A DNA stretch of 64,000 nucleotides from an uncultured Verrucomicrobia subdivision 3 bacterium (GTDB lineage Bacteria > Verrucomicrobiota > Verrucomicrobiia > Limisphaerales > UBA8199), in contig CAIWMU010000139.1 in NCBI GenBank assembly GCA_903913865.1, forward strand, positions 1 to 64,000. Direction: 5' to 3'. Below are positions 34,882 to 43,728 of this stretch, one piece after another (positions within the stretch are counted from its first letter, which is position 1; each line of letters starts with the position of its first letter). A model generated the notes under the pieces. That model did no database searches, was not told the origin of the DNA, and was given only the letters and a program-made list of their open reading frames with translations. The position numbers and the translations under genes are program-made.

Positions 34882-36299
34882 CAGGCAATCCGTTTGGCGC
34901 GGGCCCCTTTCGGCGTGTCCTCAATCACCCAACCCTTGGCCTTCAGTTCATCGCGGAGGCCATCGCTCTGCTTGAAATCTTTGGCTTTCCGTGCAGCCTG
35001 CCGGGCCTCGACAAGAGCCAGGATTTCCGCTGGAACGACTGCCGCCGAAGGAAGTCCGACACCCAAAACCCCATCAATCTTTTCCCAGCTTGCCAAAAGG
35101 GAGGCGGCTTGGGCCGGCAAAATCGAATTCTCGGCGAGCTTCCGGTTTGTCTCACGAATCCACTCAAACACCGCGCCCCAGGTGCCTGAAATGTTCAAGT
35201 CATCCTCCAGCGGCTTTGAGAGTTGTCGGACCAGGGCATCATCGGCTCCAGCCGTCTCTCCCGCCGCGATTTCCCGAAGTTTTCCGATGCACTCATCAAT
35301 TCGCTGCAGGGAACTGCGCGCACCCTGAAGTCCCTCCAGGGTGAAATTGAAGGTCTCCCGATAGTGTGCTGTCAGGAGGAGATAACGGATCTCCCGGCCG
35401 GAAAACCCTTTGGCAATCAGATCCCTCAGGGTGAAGAAATTACCGAGCGATTTGCTCATCTTGCGGCCTTCCACAAGCAGGTGGGCGCCGTGCATCCAAT
35501 ATTTTACAAAGCGCTGGCCCTCGGGTTGCAGGCCGGTTCCTTCGCTCTGGGCGATTTCATCTTCATGATGGGGGAACATGAGGTCCTCACCACCCAAATG
35601 GAGGTCGAAGCTGGGCCCCAGAAGCTGCATGCTCATTGCGCTGCATTCAATGTGCCAGCCGGGGCGGCCTTCGCCCCAAGGGCTGGGCCAGAACACGGCA
35701 CCGTCCTCCGGCACACGGGCTTTCCAGAGGGCAAAGTCAGCGAGCGATTCCTTGGCGTATTCGTCGTTGGCGACCCGCTCCCCGGTGCGCATTTCCTCAA
35801 AATTCAGGTGAACAAGCTGGCCGTAGCAGCAGCCGGCACCCCGGTATTTCTGGATCGAGAAATAGACCGAGCCATCGGGTGCCTGATAGGCGAAACCGCG
35901 CTGCACGAGCCGCGAGATCAGGTCCACGATCGCGGGGATATGCTCCGTCGCTCTTGGCGTGTGGTGGGGAGTGCGGCACTGCAAGGCGGCGAGATCCTCT
36001 AAAAAGGCCTTTTCAAACTTCCCGGTGAAATCGCTCAAGGTGCCACCGGTCTCCTTCACACGCCGGATGATTTTGTCATCCACATCCGTGATGTTCATCA
36101 CATGGCGCACGTTGTAGCCATGGAATTCGAGGCTACGGCGCACCAGATCGCCAAAGACGAAGGTGCGCCAGTTCCCAATGTGGGCGTAATCATACACAGT
36201 CGGCCCGCAGCAATAGAGGCCCACGTTTTTTCCGGATGGATCGAGAGGGACAAAATCCTGCACCGACCGCGTCAATGTATTCAGCAGCTTCAAACCCAT
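34881..36299 (-). CDS. cysS: Cysteinyl-tRNA synthetase
   Basis: CysRS charges tRNA-Cys with cysteine. At 472 residues it is the usual bacterial length. The zinc-ligand Cys and HIGH-type signature are in LYCCGPTVYDYAHIGNWRTF. Further motifs are YNVRHVMNITDVDDK, PGWHIECSAMS (zinc ligands), DLHLGGEDLMFPHHEDEIAQSE (written here only as its parts DLHLGG and HHEDE), HGAHLLVEGRKMSKSLGNF with the KMSKS loop, and a C-terminal anticodon-binding helical domain ending KGARAKRIA. It overlaps tmk by one base. A ~50-base gap separates its start from the RluE-like gene, which runs toward it. Confidence 0.96.
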   Translation of the reverse strand: MGLKLLNTLTRSVQDFVPLDPSGKNVGLYCCGPTVYDYAHIGNWRTFVFGDLVRRSLEFHGYNVRHVMNITDVDDKIIRRVKETGGTLSDFTGKFEKAFLEDLAALQCRTPHHTPRATEHIPAIVDLISRLVQRGFAYQAPDGSVYFSIQKYRGAGCCYGQLVHLNFEEMRTGERVANDEYAKESLADFALWKARVPEDGAVFWPSPWGEGRPGWHIECSAMSMQLLGPSFDLHLGGEDLMFPHHEDEIAQSEGTGLQPEGQRFVKYWMHGAHLLVEGRKMSKSLGNFFTLRDLIAKGFSGREIRYLLLTAHYRETFNFTLEGLQGARSSLQRIDECIGKLREIAAGETAGADDALVRQLSKPLEDDLNISGTWGAVFEWIRETNRKLAENSILPAQAASLLASWEKIDGVLGVGLPSAAVVPAEILALVEARQAARKAKDFKQSDGLRDELKAKGWVIEDTPKGARAKRIA

Positions 36300-36350
36300 A
36301 AATGAAGGAACTAGGCTAGGCGTGATTCCGACGATTGCAACCCGAGAATT

Positions 36351-36947
36351 TTACCCGAGATTTCCGCCTTTGCTCCGTTCCGGCGAGTCGAGTACGGCCC
36401 GACGCTGCGTGTCGTTGAGTTCAATCCATTTGCCGGGCTCCAAAGTGGTCAGAAGAAAGGATCCGATGCGCACGCGCATGAGCCGGAGGGTGGGGTGACC
36501 TATGGCGGCAGTCATGCGCCTGACCTGACGGTTTTTGCCCTCAACGAGTTCAAGACCCAGCCAGCATGTTGGGACGCTTTTTCTGAACCGAATCGGGGGC
36601 ACGCGAGGGGCGGGGGTGGGCTGGGGATCCAGCATCCAGCAGCGGCAAGGAAGGGTGGCGTGACCCTGTATCACCAGGCCCTTTGCAAGGGTGTCCAAAG
36701 AGTTCTGTTCTGGAACCCGCTCCACTTCGACCCAATATTCCCGTTCGTGGGCACTGCGCGGGTGCAGTAGACGACTGTTCAATGCCGATTCATCGCTGAG
36801 CAGGAGGAGGCCTTCTGAGTCGGCATCCAGACGGCCGATCGGGTAAACACTTTTTGGAAAGCCAAACTCGCAAAGCGGACGGTTGGGTGAACCATCCGGG
36901 GTGAATTGGGAGAGGACTCCAAACGGTTTGTTGAAAGCAAGGAGCAT
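36351..36947 (-). CDS. rluE: RsuA/RluE-family 23S rRNA pseudouridine synthase
   Basis: A 198-residue pseudouridine synthase of the RsuA family without an S4 domain, which fits RluE (23S U2457 in E. coli). Motifs: LLAFNKPFGVLSQF at the start, VYPIGRLDADSEGLLLLSDE with the catalytic Asp of GRLD, HEREYWVEV, LVEGKNRQVRRMTAAIGHP and LRLMRVRIGSF. Substrate site identity is inferred from the short length and family. It is on the same strand as cysS and the protease gene. Confidence 0.88.
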   Translation of the reverse strand: MLLAFNKPFGVLSQFTPDGSPNRPLCEFGFPKSVYPIGRLDADSEGLLLLSDESALNSRLLHPRSAHEREYWVEVERVPEQNSLDTLAKGLVIQGHATLPCRCWMLDPQPTPAPRVPPIRFRKSVPTCWLGLELVEGKNRQVRRMTAAIGHPTLRLMRVRIGSFLLTTLEPGKWIELNDTQRRAVLDSPERSKGGNLG

Positions 36948-37022
36948 GGATCAATCACGGATCGGGAACTTACGACCGGGGATGGGCCCCCGCGTTTGCA
37001 TGGCTTGGGGGAGGTTCATGCC

Positions 37023-40000
37023 TCATGGGCGGACCTGGAGCCGGAACATAGCCGGATTGCCTGGTGGATTCGTGGGCAACAGCATTGAGGCCGGGGATGA
37101 CTTGGGCTGGACCCAATCCCCCACCGGGGTCCATTGGTTTGCGTTGGATTTGGATTCCAACCGGTAGGCGTGAGGAGGGGAGGGCGGCCAGAGCAACTGG
37201 ACCCGGTTGGATGGAGTGGCTTGAACCTCCAGCTTCAGATCGGCGGGTAGCAGAGCGGAAGCCCCGCCTGCGGTCTGACTATTTGTTGGTGTGAAGGTTT
37301 GTGCACGGAACCATGTTGCCGGTGCGCGGTTCGATACATCGAGATGTGATACTCCGGATGTGGCCTCGGTCCAGGGAGTTGCGTTCAGCCACGATTGTGC
37401 GTTCGTGCTGGACTGGATTCGATAAAGGTTTCCGGCGGTCGTGGGCCATTCGAGCCGGATGATCTGCGGGTTGGGCAGGGTGGCTGTGAGTTTGAATGCC
37501 GGTCTGGGCAGGAGGGGGTCTGTCCCGGCGAGAAATTCAGCCAGATCGGTGAGCCCATCACCATCGGAATCGGTTGTGGAAGTTCGGCGGGTGGATGTGT
37601 TGCCAAAGAATGCCAGTTCCCAGGCATCGGAGATGCCGTTGTGATTGATATCGGCAAAGGTGTAGTTGCCGGAGAACGTGATGGATCCCCCTGGCGCCAG
37701 ATGGTTGGTGATGGAATTGGGTGCCTGGTAGTAGGGCACATCCACGTATTCCATAATGTATTCCCCGGGCGGGGCATTCGTGAACACGGCGTAGGTCCCC
37801 ACACCCTTCTTGTGCAGGGGACCGCTCAGGAGGTAGGAGGACTGCCAGAGGTTGTTGGTGATCGTCACCGTGCCCGGTGCCAGATTGGACATGGTGATGG
37901 AGATGTCATCGACGAGCCATCCCGGGCGGGTGGCCGTTTCGGGAGAGATCAGGAGGTAATACCAGACCAGATAGACCACCTTTCCAGCAAAGGGGGTGAG
38001 ATCCAGTTCCTCTTCAATCCAATCAAAGGAGGAATCCCCGAATTCCGCGATGGGGACGGCCGCCTGATTATCCGCCACAACCATCACCTGCCCAAACTCG
38101 ACATCATAACCGGAAAGGTCTGAGAAGTCGTAGGTGTGCCAGAATTTCAGGGTGCTGACGTTGCCGTTAGTGAGGTAAATGGCGGGGCTGATCAGGAATG
38201 CCTCAGTGAAATCCACCGCAGCCCCTTTGAGATTCGAACCCCAGGCATTGGGTGGCGAATGGGCGGATGTGGCCAACTCGTTGGAGGGAACCCCCAGAGT
38301 CCATTCAGGGGTGGAGCCGGGGACGAAAAATGAGGGGTCGGTATAGGTGGACCAGTTTGTGGCGCCCGAATCCAGATTGTCGGTCCATGGGGCGATGACG
38401 GGCCTCAGGGTTTGGAAGGTATAGAGGTGCCCGTTGTTGTCGTCCACGATGGCGTTCCCGGCGGCATCACGGCTTACGACCTGATAGTAATAGAGCCGGT
38501 CCGGCGCAAGGAACGGGATCGAGACCTCGTGAGCGGTGGAAAGTTCCCCGGCATAGGCAGTTCGATTGAGGATCTGGGATTCCCCGAACTGGACGAGCGC
38601 ATCTGTCGGCTCGTCGGTATCCCAGTAGACGATTGCCGAGACGTAGTCTGGTTCCGCCTCCACAAGCAGGGTGGATGGGGGTTGGGTATCGATGATGGCG
38701 GTGGCTGTTGACGTGGAGGCAAGGGAGTCGGTGTAGTGAACGGTGAGGGTGTCGCCATTTGCTCCACGCACCTTTCCCGACTGGGGAGCATTTGTGGAGG
38801 GAATCAGATCAAGGTAACCGGCAAAGATGCCGGATTGTGGCGTTTCAAAGAGGGTTGTCTGCAGCGGTCCCGGCTGGGTGTCGGTGCCTGCGGTGACGGT
38901 GACGGTCCCCAGACCCGCTCTGGACGAGTCCCCCACCTGAATAATCACCCGGGATGGCATTGTGTAAGCTGCGGAATCAAGGAGCACATCACCACCTCCG
39001 TGGGAACCCGGAGCCAGATAAGCGAGGATTTTGGCCAAAATCGGACCCCTGTCGGCAGTGGGAATGGCATCGAACGGGAAGGAGCAAAAGACCAGACGGC
39101 CCGGAGCCGTCTGCCCGGGGCCGGGATACCGGAGCCCGACGGTTCGCCCGGAACCGTTTCTGAACAGGCTTGCAGCTTTCGGTCCGGGAACGAAGGTGTC
39201 GGAAATATCCGGGCCGAGCAGTCCCATCCACAGGTTCTCATACTCAACGTAATCCATCGTCAGGCTGATCCCTGCGGAGATTGGATCGAGGGGGATTCCC
39301 TCAATCTCGGCTGCCCCAGTGCTGTCAGGATCCGGGGTGTAGGATTGTATCTGGAGCACATCCCGGATGAAGCCCGCCCCGACCGACTCCTCCAGCCGCG
39401 ATAGCACTTCCATGGAGGCCACAAAGAGGGAACCTCCTGAGGCAAGGTAGTTGGATATCGCCACACGCTCTGCGGGTGACCACACTCCGGCCAGTTCCGG
39501 GACCCGCCAAACCACGGCGCGATAGCTGGAGAGGAGTCCGGCCGGTGGGGAACCTTTTTTGGTGGCATCCCAGAAATCCCAGGATGCACCGCTGGCGGCC
39601 AATGCCTCGGTGTAGCCTGTTATGGGCGGGGCTCCGAGTGTCATAGGGTCATCCGCAAAGGAATCGACAAGCAGGATCGGGGGGACAGCCTTGATGTTGA
39701 TCTGGTAGAGGGCACCGGAGTTGTCATTGGTGGCGGTGTTGCCTGCAGCATCCGTGGAACAGATGTAGAGGTAGTAGGTCTGGTTGGGCTTCAAACCATC
39801 AAGGGAGAGGCTGTGGCTGGTTTCGAGGGTGTTGTTTGTCAGGGACCGGCTCCAGCTCTGGCGGTTTGAATTGGTGCCAAAACGGACGATGGAGCTTCCC
39901 GGTTCGTCCGTGGACCATCCGAGAATCGCCTGTCCAAACTGGTTCGTGATGGTGACCGCACTGATGGAGGGAGGGGAGAAGTCCGCGTGGGCGGTTGCAG

Positions 40001-42497
40001 AGCGCCAAACGCCGGAGGATGTGTCGAAATAGCGGGCTTCAATCAGGTCCCGATCCGCCAATTGCAGGCGACCATCCGGGATGGGGGGGCCTATGGCCGT
40101 TTGAACTGAGCCGGTGAAGACTCCACTCGAGCCATCCTGCAACAGAAGGACCGGTTCGGGGGTTGGCTCGGAGGTGCTGGAAATGGAGATCATGGAGGAT
40201 GTGCGCCCTGCCAGATCTGTATCGACAAGGTGGAGGTGGATCGGCTGCCCCTGCCTGTATCCCGGGCGATTCAAACCCAAAACACCGGTGCCGGCTGGGG
40301 CGATGTCCGCTGAGATCACCAGCGCGAAGTCCTGATCCACCGCACCTGTCTCTAACACCACATCCTCTGCCACCCGGACGGCCCTTACCCGGATCTGGTA
40401 GCGCCCGAGAATGGGAGATGCGAGATGGACCGCCTCGACATTGTTGACCGTGTCGGACTGGGTGGCATTCGGGACGGATTCCCCGTTAAAAAACTGGTTG
40501 CCCTTGTAAATCACCCCCGTGGGGTCGGTCACCTCAAGATTCAAGTCGTTGACTAGAGCTGGAATGGCACCTGGAAAGCCAGGGGCATCCGAGTAGGTGA
40601 TGGTGATTTTCAGCGGTTGGTCGGTTGATGCCACCACGATTTCACGCTTGTAAAGCTGGCCGTTGGTCAAGGGGGCGGACTGATCCAGAAATTGGGGGCT
40701 CATGGGGCCTGCGTCTCCTGACGGAAACGGCAGGAAGGCTGTCAGGTCGATGCGGCCCCAGCCTTCGTCCATATTTGGAACGGGGCCGGTGCCAAACTCG
40801 TCGAACAGGTCCACAGCTGAATTGATCAGGGCGGCCTTGACCAGAGCCGGGGACGGCGTCTGATTCGTGTGCCCCTCGCGATACCACTGAACGAAGACGG
40901 CAGCGGCCCCGGATGCATGGGGGCCAGCCTGACTGGTGCCTCCCTGATACTGGTAGTAGGAGGAGATGGCAGACCAGGCATATTGGTCCGATGCTGAGGC
41001 CGACTGCAGTGAGGAAATGTAGGTGCCGGGGGCCACGACATCCGGCTTGATCCTCCCATCCTCACAGGGGCCACGGCTGGAGAAATCGGCCATGGTTTCA
41101 GGCCCATCCGCATAGATCAGGAAGTCGATCCGGTCATTTTGAGAGGCGCCGGTTGCAATGACGTTCTTTGCAATGGCCGGGCTGCCGATCGTCTGGGCGC
41201 TGGGACCAGCGTTTCCGGCCGAGAACTCCAGAATGTAGGGCTGGTCTCCAAGCCGAAGCGCATCGGCATCCCGGACCAGTTCATCGAACTCCATCGCGGA
41301 AACATCATATCTGCCCTGGGTGTCATCCCCCCAGCTGTTGGAGCCTATGTCGGCTCCTGCGCGTAGGGCGTCCCGCGTGAGCCTTTCATAACTTGGGGGG
41401 GCGTAGTAGCCGCCCACGCCGTCAAAGATCCGTTGGGCGATAATATTGGCCCCCGGCGCGACCCCCAGGCCATAGAGTGCTCCGTTGTCATCCATCTCGC
41501 CGGTTGCTCCGTTGCCCGCTATGATGCCAGCGACATGGGTTCCGTGGCTGTGCTCATCCGCCGCATCCGGCAGTCCGCCATAGGCAAAAAAAACAGGAGT
41601 GCGACCCAGCAGATCCGGGTGCATCGTGTCGGCATCGCCATTGTTCAATCCGCTATCGGCGACGGCCACCGTGACTCCGGATCCGTCGTAACCAGCCTCC
41701 TGGGTCAGGAGTCGCCCCGGTCCGGCATCACCTGCCACGAGCTTGGATGCCACTTCGTCGAACAGTTTCATCCGGGGGGCAGGCTCGATCCAGAGCACGG
41801 CGGGAGAGTTGGCAAGATCAAGCATCCGGCCCGCTGCAAGGGTGCCACGCAGAATCCGTCCTGATTTTAGAAGACTATCCTGATCCACCACCGTCAAAAG
41901 GCTTCGAATCTGTTCCAGTTCCCCACCGGTGGTGTCGCTGGCAGCCAGCACGGTGATTGCAGCAGGCGCTGAACGGGCCTTCGAGCCTGCCAGGCTCCGG
42001 TGAATTTTCCATGCGGGGAGATACTCCCCCACCCAGCTGACGAAGGGCAGGGCTCGGATGGCTGAGGACCGGATGTTCGTCCCTCGTCCCAGCCAGGCAT
42101 TGTCAGTGGTATATCGAAGCAGGGTAAGTCCCAGTTGTTGCAAGGTCGCCCGCTGGTGAAGGTCCGGGGGGGACTCCAACTGGATGAGCAGCAGACCGTT
42201 CGTGGCTGTGCTGTCACTGCTGGACATGGTGCGACTCGTGAGAGTGGGGATGCGGGTCGGGTATCCGGCGTCAAGGGACCTTACTGTGGGAGCGACACTC
42301 TTCGCAGTTTCAGGACTTCCACTCTCCCTGGGATTGGTTGAATTGTTCCTGGCGGGGTATCCGAGTGGCCCTGTTTGAACAAGTTCGTTCCGTAGTCGGA
42401 TTTCGCCACTCCGGACTGTCCCGAAAATCAATGGAAAGATGGCAAGGACAGCCGCCACACGTTTAACGGGGTGGCCCCGGATGAATCGAAGCGTCAC
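37023..42497 (-). CDS. Large secreted subtilisin-family (S8) serine protease
   Basis: The GTG at 42497 is chosen because it gives a signal peptide (VKRVAAVLAIFPLIFG after a basic start), whereas the frame extends 58 codons further with no signal character. The protein is about 1,824 residues. The catalytic triad is intact: Asp in VAVADSGLNN (about 281), His in EHSHGTHVAG (about 318) and Ser in GGTSQAGPHASG (about 522); the oxyanion-type SAGNAG block is also present. Further parts: a P-domain-like jelly roll (ITYSDAPG), FN3-like domains with YYLYICSTDAAGN and YYYQVVSRDAAGN, a MAM/LamG-like segment, a TSP3-like calcium loop (DSDGDGLTDLAEF) and two tandem C-terminal strand domains, the last ending AMFRLQVRP. 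It would degrade or process extracellular proteins; the substrate is unknown. It is divergent from the DUF554 gene. Confidence 0.88.
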   Translation of the reverse strand: MTLRFIRGHPVKRVAAVLAIFPLIFGTVRSGEIRLRNELVQTGPLGYPARNNSTNPRESGSPETAKSVAPTVRSLDAGYPTRIPTLTSRTMSSSDSTATNGLLLIQLESPPDLHQRATLQQLGLTLLRYTTDNAWLGRGTNIRSSAIRALPFVSWVGEYLPAWKIHRSLAGSKARSAPAAITVLAASDTTGGELEQIRSLLTVVDQDSLLKSGRILRGTLAAGRMLDLANSPAVLWIEPAPRMKLFDEVASKLVAGDAGPGRLLTQEAGYDGSGVTVAVADSGLNNGDADTMHPDLLGRTPVFFAYGGLPDAADEHSHGTHVAGIIAGNGATGEMDDNGALYGLGVAPGANIIAQRIFDGVGGYYAPPSYERLTRDALRAGADIGSNSWGDDTQGRYDVSAMEFDELVRDADALRLGDQPYILEFSAGNAGPSAQTIGSPAIAKNVIATGASQNDRIDFLIYADGPETMADFSSRGPCEDGRIKPDVVAPGTYISSLQSASASDQYAWSAISSYYQYQGGTSQAGPHASGAAAVFVQWYREGHTNQTPSPALVKAALINSAVDLFDEFGTGPVPNMDEGWGRIDLTAFLPFPSGDAGPMSPQFLDQSAPLTNGQLYKREIVVASTDQPLKITITYSDAPGFPGAIPALVNDLNLEVTDPTGVIYKGNQFFNGESVPNATQSDTVNNVEAVHLASPILGRYQIRVRAVRVAEDVVLETGAVDQDFALVISADIAPAGTGVLGLNRPGYRQGQPIHLHLVDTDLAGRTSSMISISSTSEPTPEPVLLLQDGSSGVFTGSVQTAIGPPIPDGRLQLADRDLIEARYFDTSSGVWRSATAHADFSPPSISAVTITNQFGQAILGWSTDEPGSSIVRFGTNSNRQSWSRSLTNNTLETSHSLSLDGLKPNQTYYLYICSTDAAGNTATNDNSGALYQINIKAVPPILLVDSFADDPMTLGAPPITGYTEALAASGASWDFWDATKKGSPPAGLLSSYRAVVWRVPELAGVWSPAERVAISNYLASGGSLFVASMEVLSRLEESVGAGFIRDVLQIQSYTPDPDSTGAAEIEGIPLDPISAGISLTMDYVEYENLWMGLLGPDISDTFVPGPKAASLFRNGSGRTVGLRYPGPGQTAPGRLVFCSFPFDAIPTADRGPILAKILAYLAPGSHGGGDVLLDSAAYTMPSRVIIQVGDSSRAGLGTVTVTAGTDTQPGPLQTTLFETPQSGIFAGYLDLIPSTNAPQSGKVRGANGDTLTVHYTDSLASTSTATAIIDTQPPSTLLVEAEPDYVSAIVYWDTDEPTDALVQFGESQILNRTAYAGELSTAHEVSIPFLAPDRLYYYQVVSRDAAGNAIVDDNNGHLYTFQTLRPVIAPWTDNLDSGATNWSTYTDPSFFVPGSTPEWTLGVPSNELATSAHSPPNAWGSNLKGAAVDFTEAFLISPAIYLTNGNVSTLKFWHTYDFSDLSGYDVEFGQVMVVADNQAAVPIAEFGDSSFDWIEEELDLTPFAGKVVYLVWYYLLISPETATRPGWLVDDISITMSNLAPGTVTITNNLWQSSYLLSGPLHKKGVGTYAVFTNAPPGEYIMEYVDVPYYQAPNSITNHLAPGGSITFSGNYTFADINHNGISDAWELAFFGNTSTRRTSTTDSDGDGLTDLAEFLAGTDPLLPRPAFKLTATLPNPQIIRLEWPTTAGNLYRIQSSTNAQSWLNATPWTEATSGVSHLDVSNRAPATWFRAQTFTPTNSQTAGGASALLPADLKLEVQATPSNRVQLLWPPSPPHAYRLESKSNANQWTPVGDWVQPKSSPASMLLPTNPPGNPAMFRLQVRP

Positions 42498-42704
42498 ACG
42501 CCTAGGATAGTCCTCAGCGAGGGAAACACAAGCGTTCGGAATTTGCGAATCAGATCCTTTTGGATGAGCGGAAAAGCGGGTTTTGGTGCCTTCCGGGGGC
42601 AGATAGTTTATCCCCCACGCTTTGGCCCCGAGGCACAGTTGTGATGAAGTCTTTGGACAAACGGTTGTCACCCGGCCCCCGATGCGGTATCAAACAGGGG
42701 AACA

Positions 42705-43427
42705 ATGATTGGAACAGTCTTAAATGTGGCAGGGGTTGTGGTCGGATCGGTCGCGGGGCTGGCGGGCCGTCAGGGGTTGGGGGCTGGAAGAGAGTCCTAC
42801 TTCAAGGTCATCATAGGTGTTTTTACTGTGTGGTATGGCCTCAGGCTGACCTGGGTGAGTGTGCATGGTTCATTTTACAGCGTTTCAAAGCAGATGGTCA
42901 TCACTTTGATGGCGATGAGTCTCGGCAGGTTGCTGGGGCGCTTGATGGGGTTGCAGAACTTTTCCAACCGGTTGGGTCGCTTCGCGAAAGAAAGAATCTC
43001 CAGCGCCCGCCCGGATGATCCCCAGAGGATTGGCAATGGGTTTAGCACGGCGGGGGTTCTATTTTGCGCGGCCCCGCTCGGTATTCTGGGGGCGGTTCAG
43101 GATGGGTTGAGCGATTATTGGTATCCTTTGGCAATCAAGGGGGTGATGGATGGGTTGGCCGCCATGGGGTTTGTGACCATGTTCGGCTCGGGTGTGATTT
43201 TGTCCACCCTCCCACTTCTGGCATTTCAAGGCACGATCACCCTCCTTGTTTTGCGGTTTGCCCGGCCATGGCTTGAGCTTCACAGTCTGATTGATCCCAT
43301 AAACGCCGTCGGGGGGTTGCTGGTCTTCAGTGTGGCCCTCGTCATTCTTCAGTTGAAAAAGCTCGAGTTGGCCGATTATCTCCCCAGTCTTGCCGTGGCA
43401 CCGGCGATCGCCTGGTTTTGGGGGTAG
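42705..43427 (+). CDS. DUF554-family inner-membrane protein
   Basis: A 240-residue polytopic membrane protein preceded by a Shine-Dalgarno-like AGGGG at 42696-42700. Several hydrophobic helices are visible: MIGTVLNVAGVVVGSVAGLA, KVIIGVFTVWYGLRLTWV, MVITLMAMSLGRLLGRLMGL, GFSTAGVLFCAAPLGILGAV, AMGFVTMFGSGVILSTLPLL and VGGLLVFSVALVILQLKKL. The first helix, the FCAAPLGILGAVQDGLS block and the GVILST segment match the DUF554 (YdfK-like) family. The function of that family is not established. The gene stands alone, divergent from the protease and followed by a ~300-base gap. Confidence 0.88.
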   Translation: MIGTVLNVAGVVVGSVAGLAGRQGLGAGRESYFKVIIGVFTVWYGLRLTWVSVHGSFYSVSKQMVITLMAMSLGRLLGRLMGLQNFSNRLGRFAKERISSARPDDPQRIGNGFSTAGVLFCAAPLGILGAVQDGLSDYWYPLAIKGVMDGLAAMGFVTMFGSGVILSTLPLLAFQGTITLLVLRFARPWLELHSLIDPINAVGGLLVFSVALVILQLKKLELADYLPSLAVAPAIAWFWG

Positions 43428-43728
43428 AAGTTCCAAGGCGTCACCTCATTCCTGGTTGATTTGGTTCCGGATAACGATCACGCGCGCAACATCCACGTTT
43501 CGAATCCGTAATAATGCGGATAATTTTTTTATCATCAGTTGGTTGACAAAGCGGATGCTGTGTGGGAATTTTTTGAGGCAGATGTCCCACTTAGTTCGAA
43601 CAACAGGAGACCATAGGGTGTAGATTTAGGAAACATTCGGAAGCAGGATTCTTCCGAAATTCCACCGTTTGGTCCTTCGGGGTGGGTGTTGTTGGGTTAT
43701 TGATGTCCGTCATCTTGAAGGCTTAAGT
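43428..43728. promoter_or_regulatory. Upstream region of the giant gene
   Basis: No gene is seen in these 301 bases. A TTGACA match to a -35 box lies at 43543-43548, but the element 17 bases on (GAATTT) is a poor -10 match. An 8-bp hairpin (TTCGGAAG/CTTCCGAA) is at 43636-43658, possibly in the 5' leader. A clear ribosome binding site GAAGG is at 43717-43721, seven bases before the ATG at 43729, which fixes the start of the giant frame. Confidence 0.5.

Noticed and set aside
34333-35328. Plus-strand frame of 331 codons
   Set aside because: It is antisense to tmk and cysS, both certain genes, and has only low-complexity shadow sequence.
42498-42671. N-terminal extension of the protease frame
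   Set aside because: The extra 58 residues have no signal-peptide character, whereas GTG at 42497 starts one; the extension is treated as non-coding.
43543-43571. Sigma-70-type promoter of the giant gene
   Set aside because: Only the -35-like TTGACA is convincing; the -10 region is a poor match, so it is noted only within the upstream region entry.
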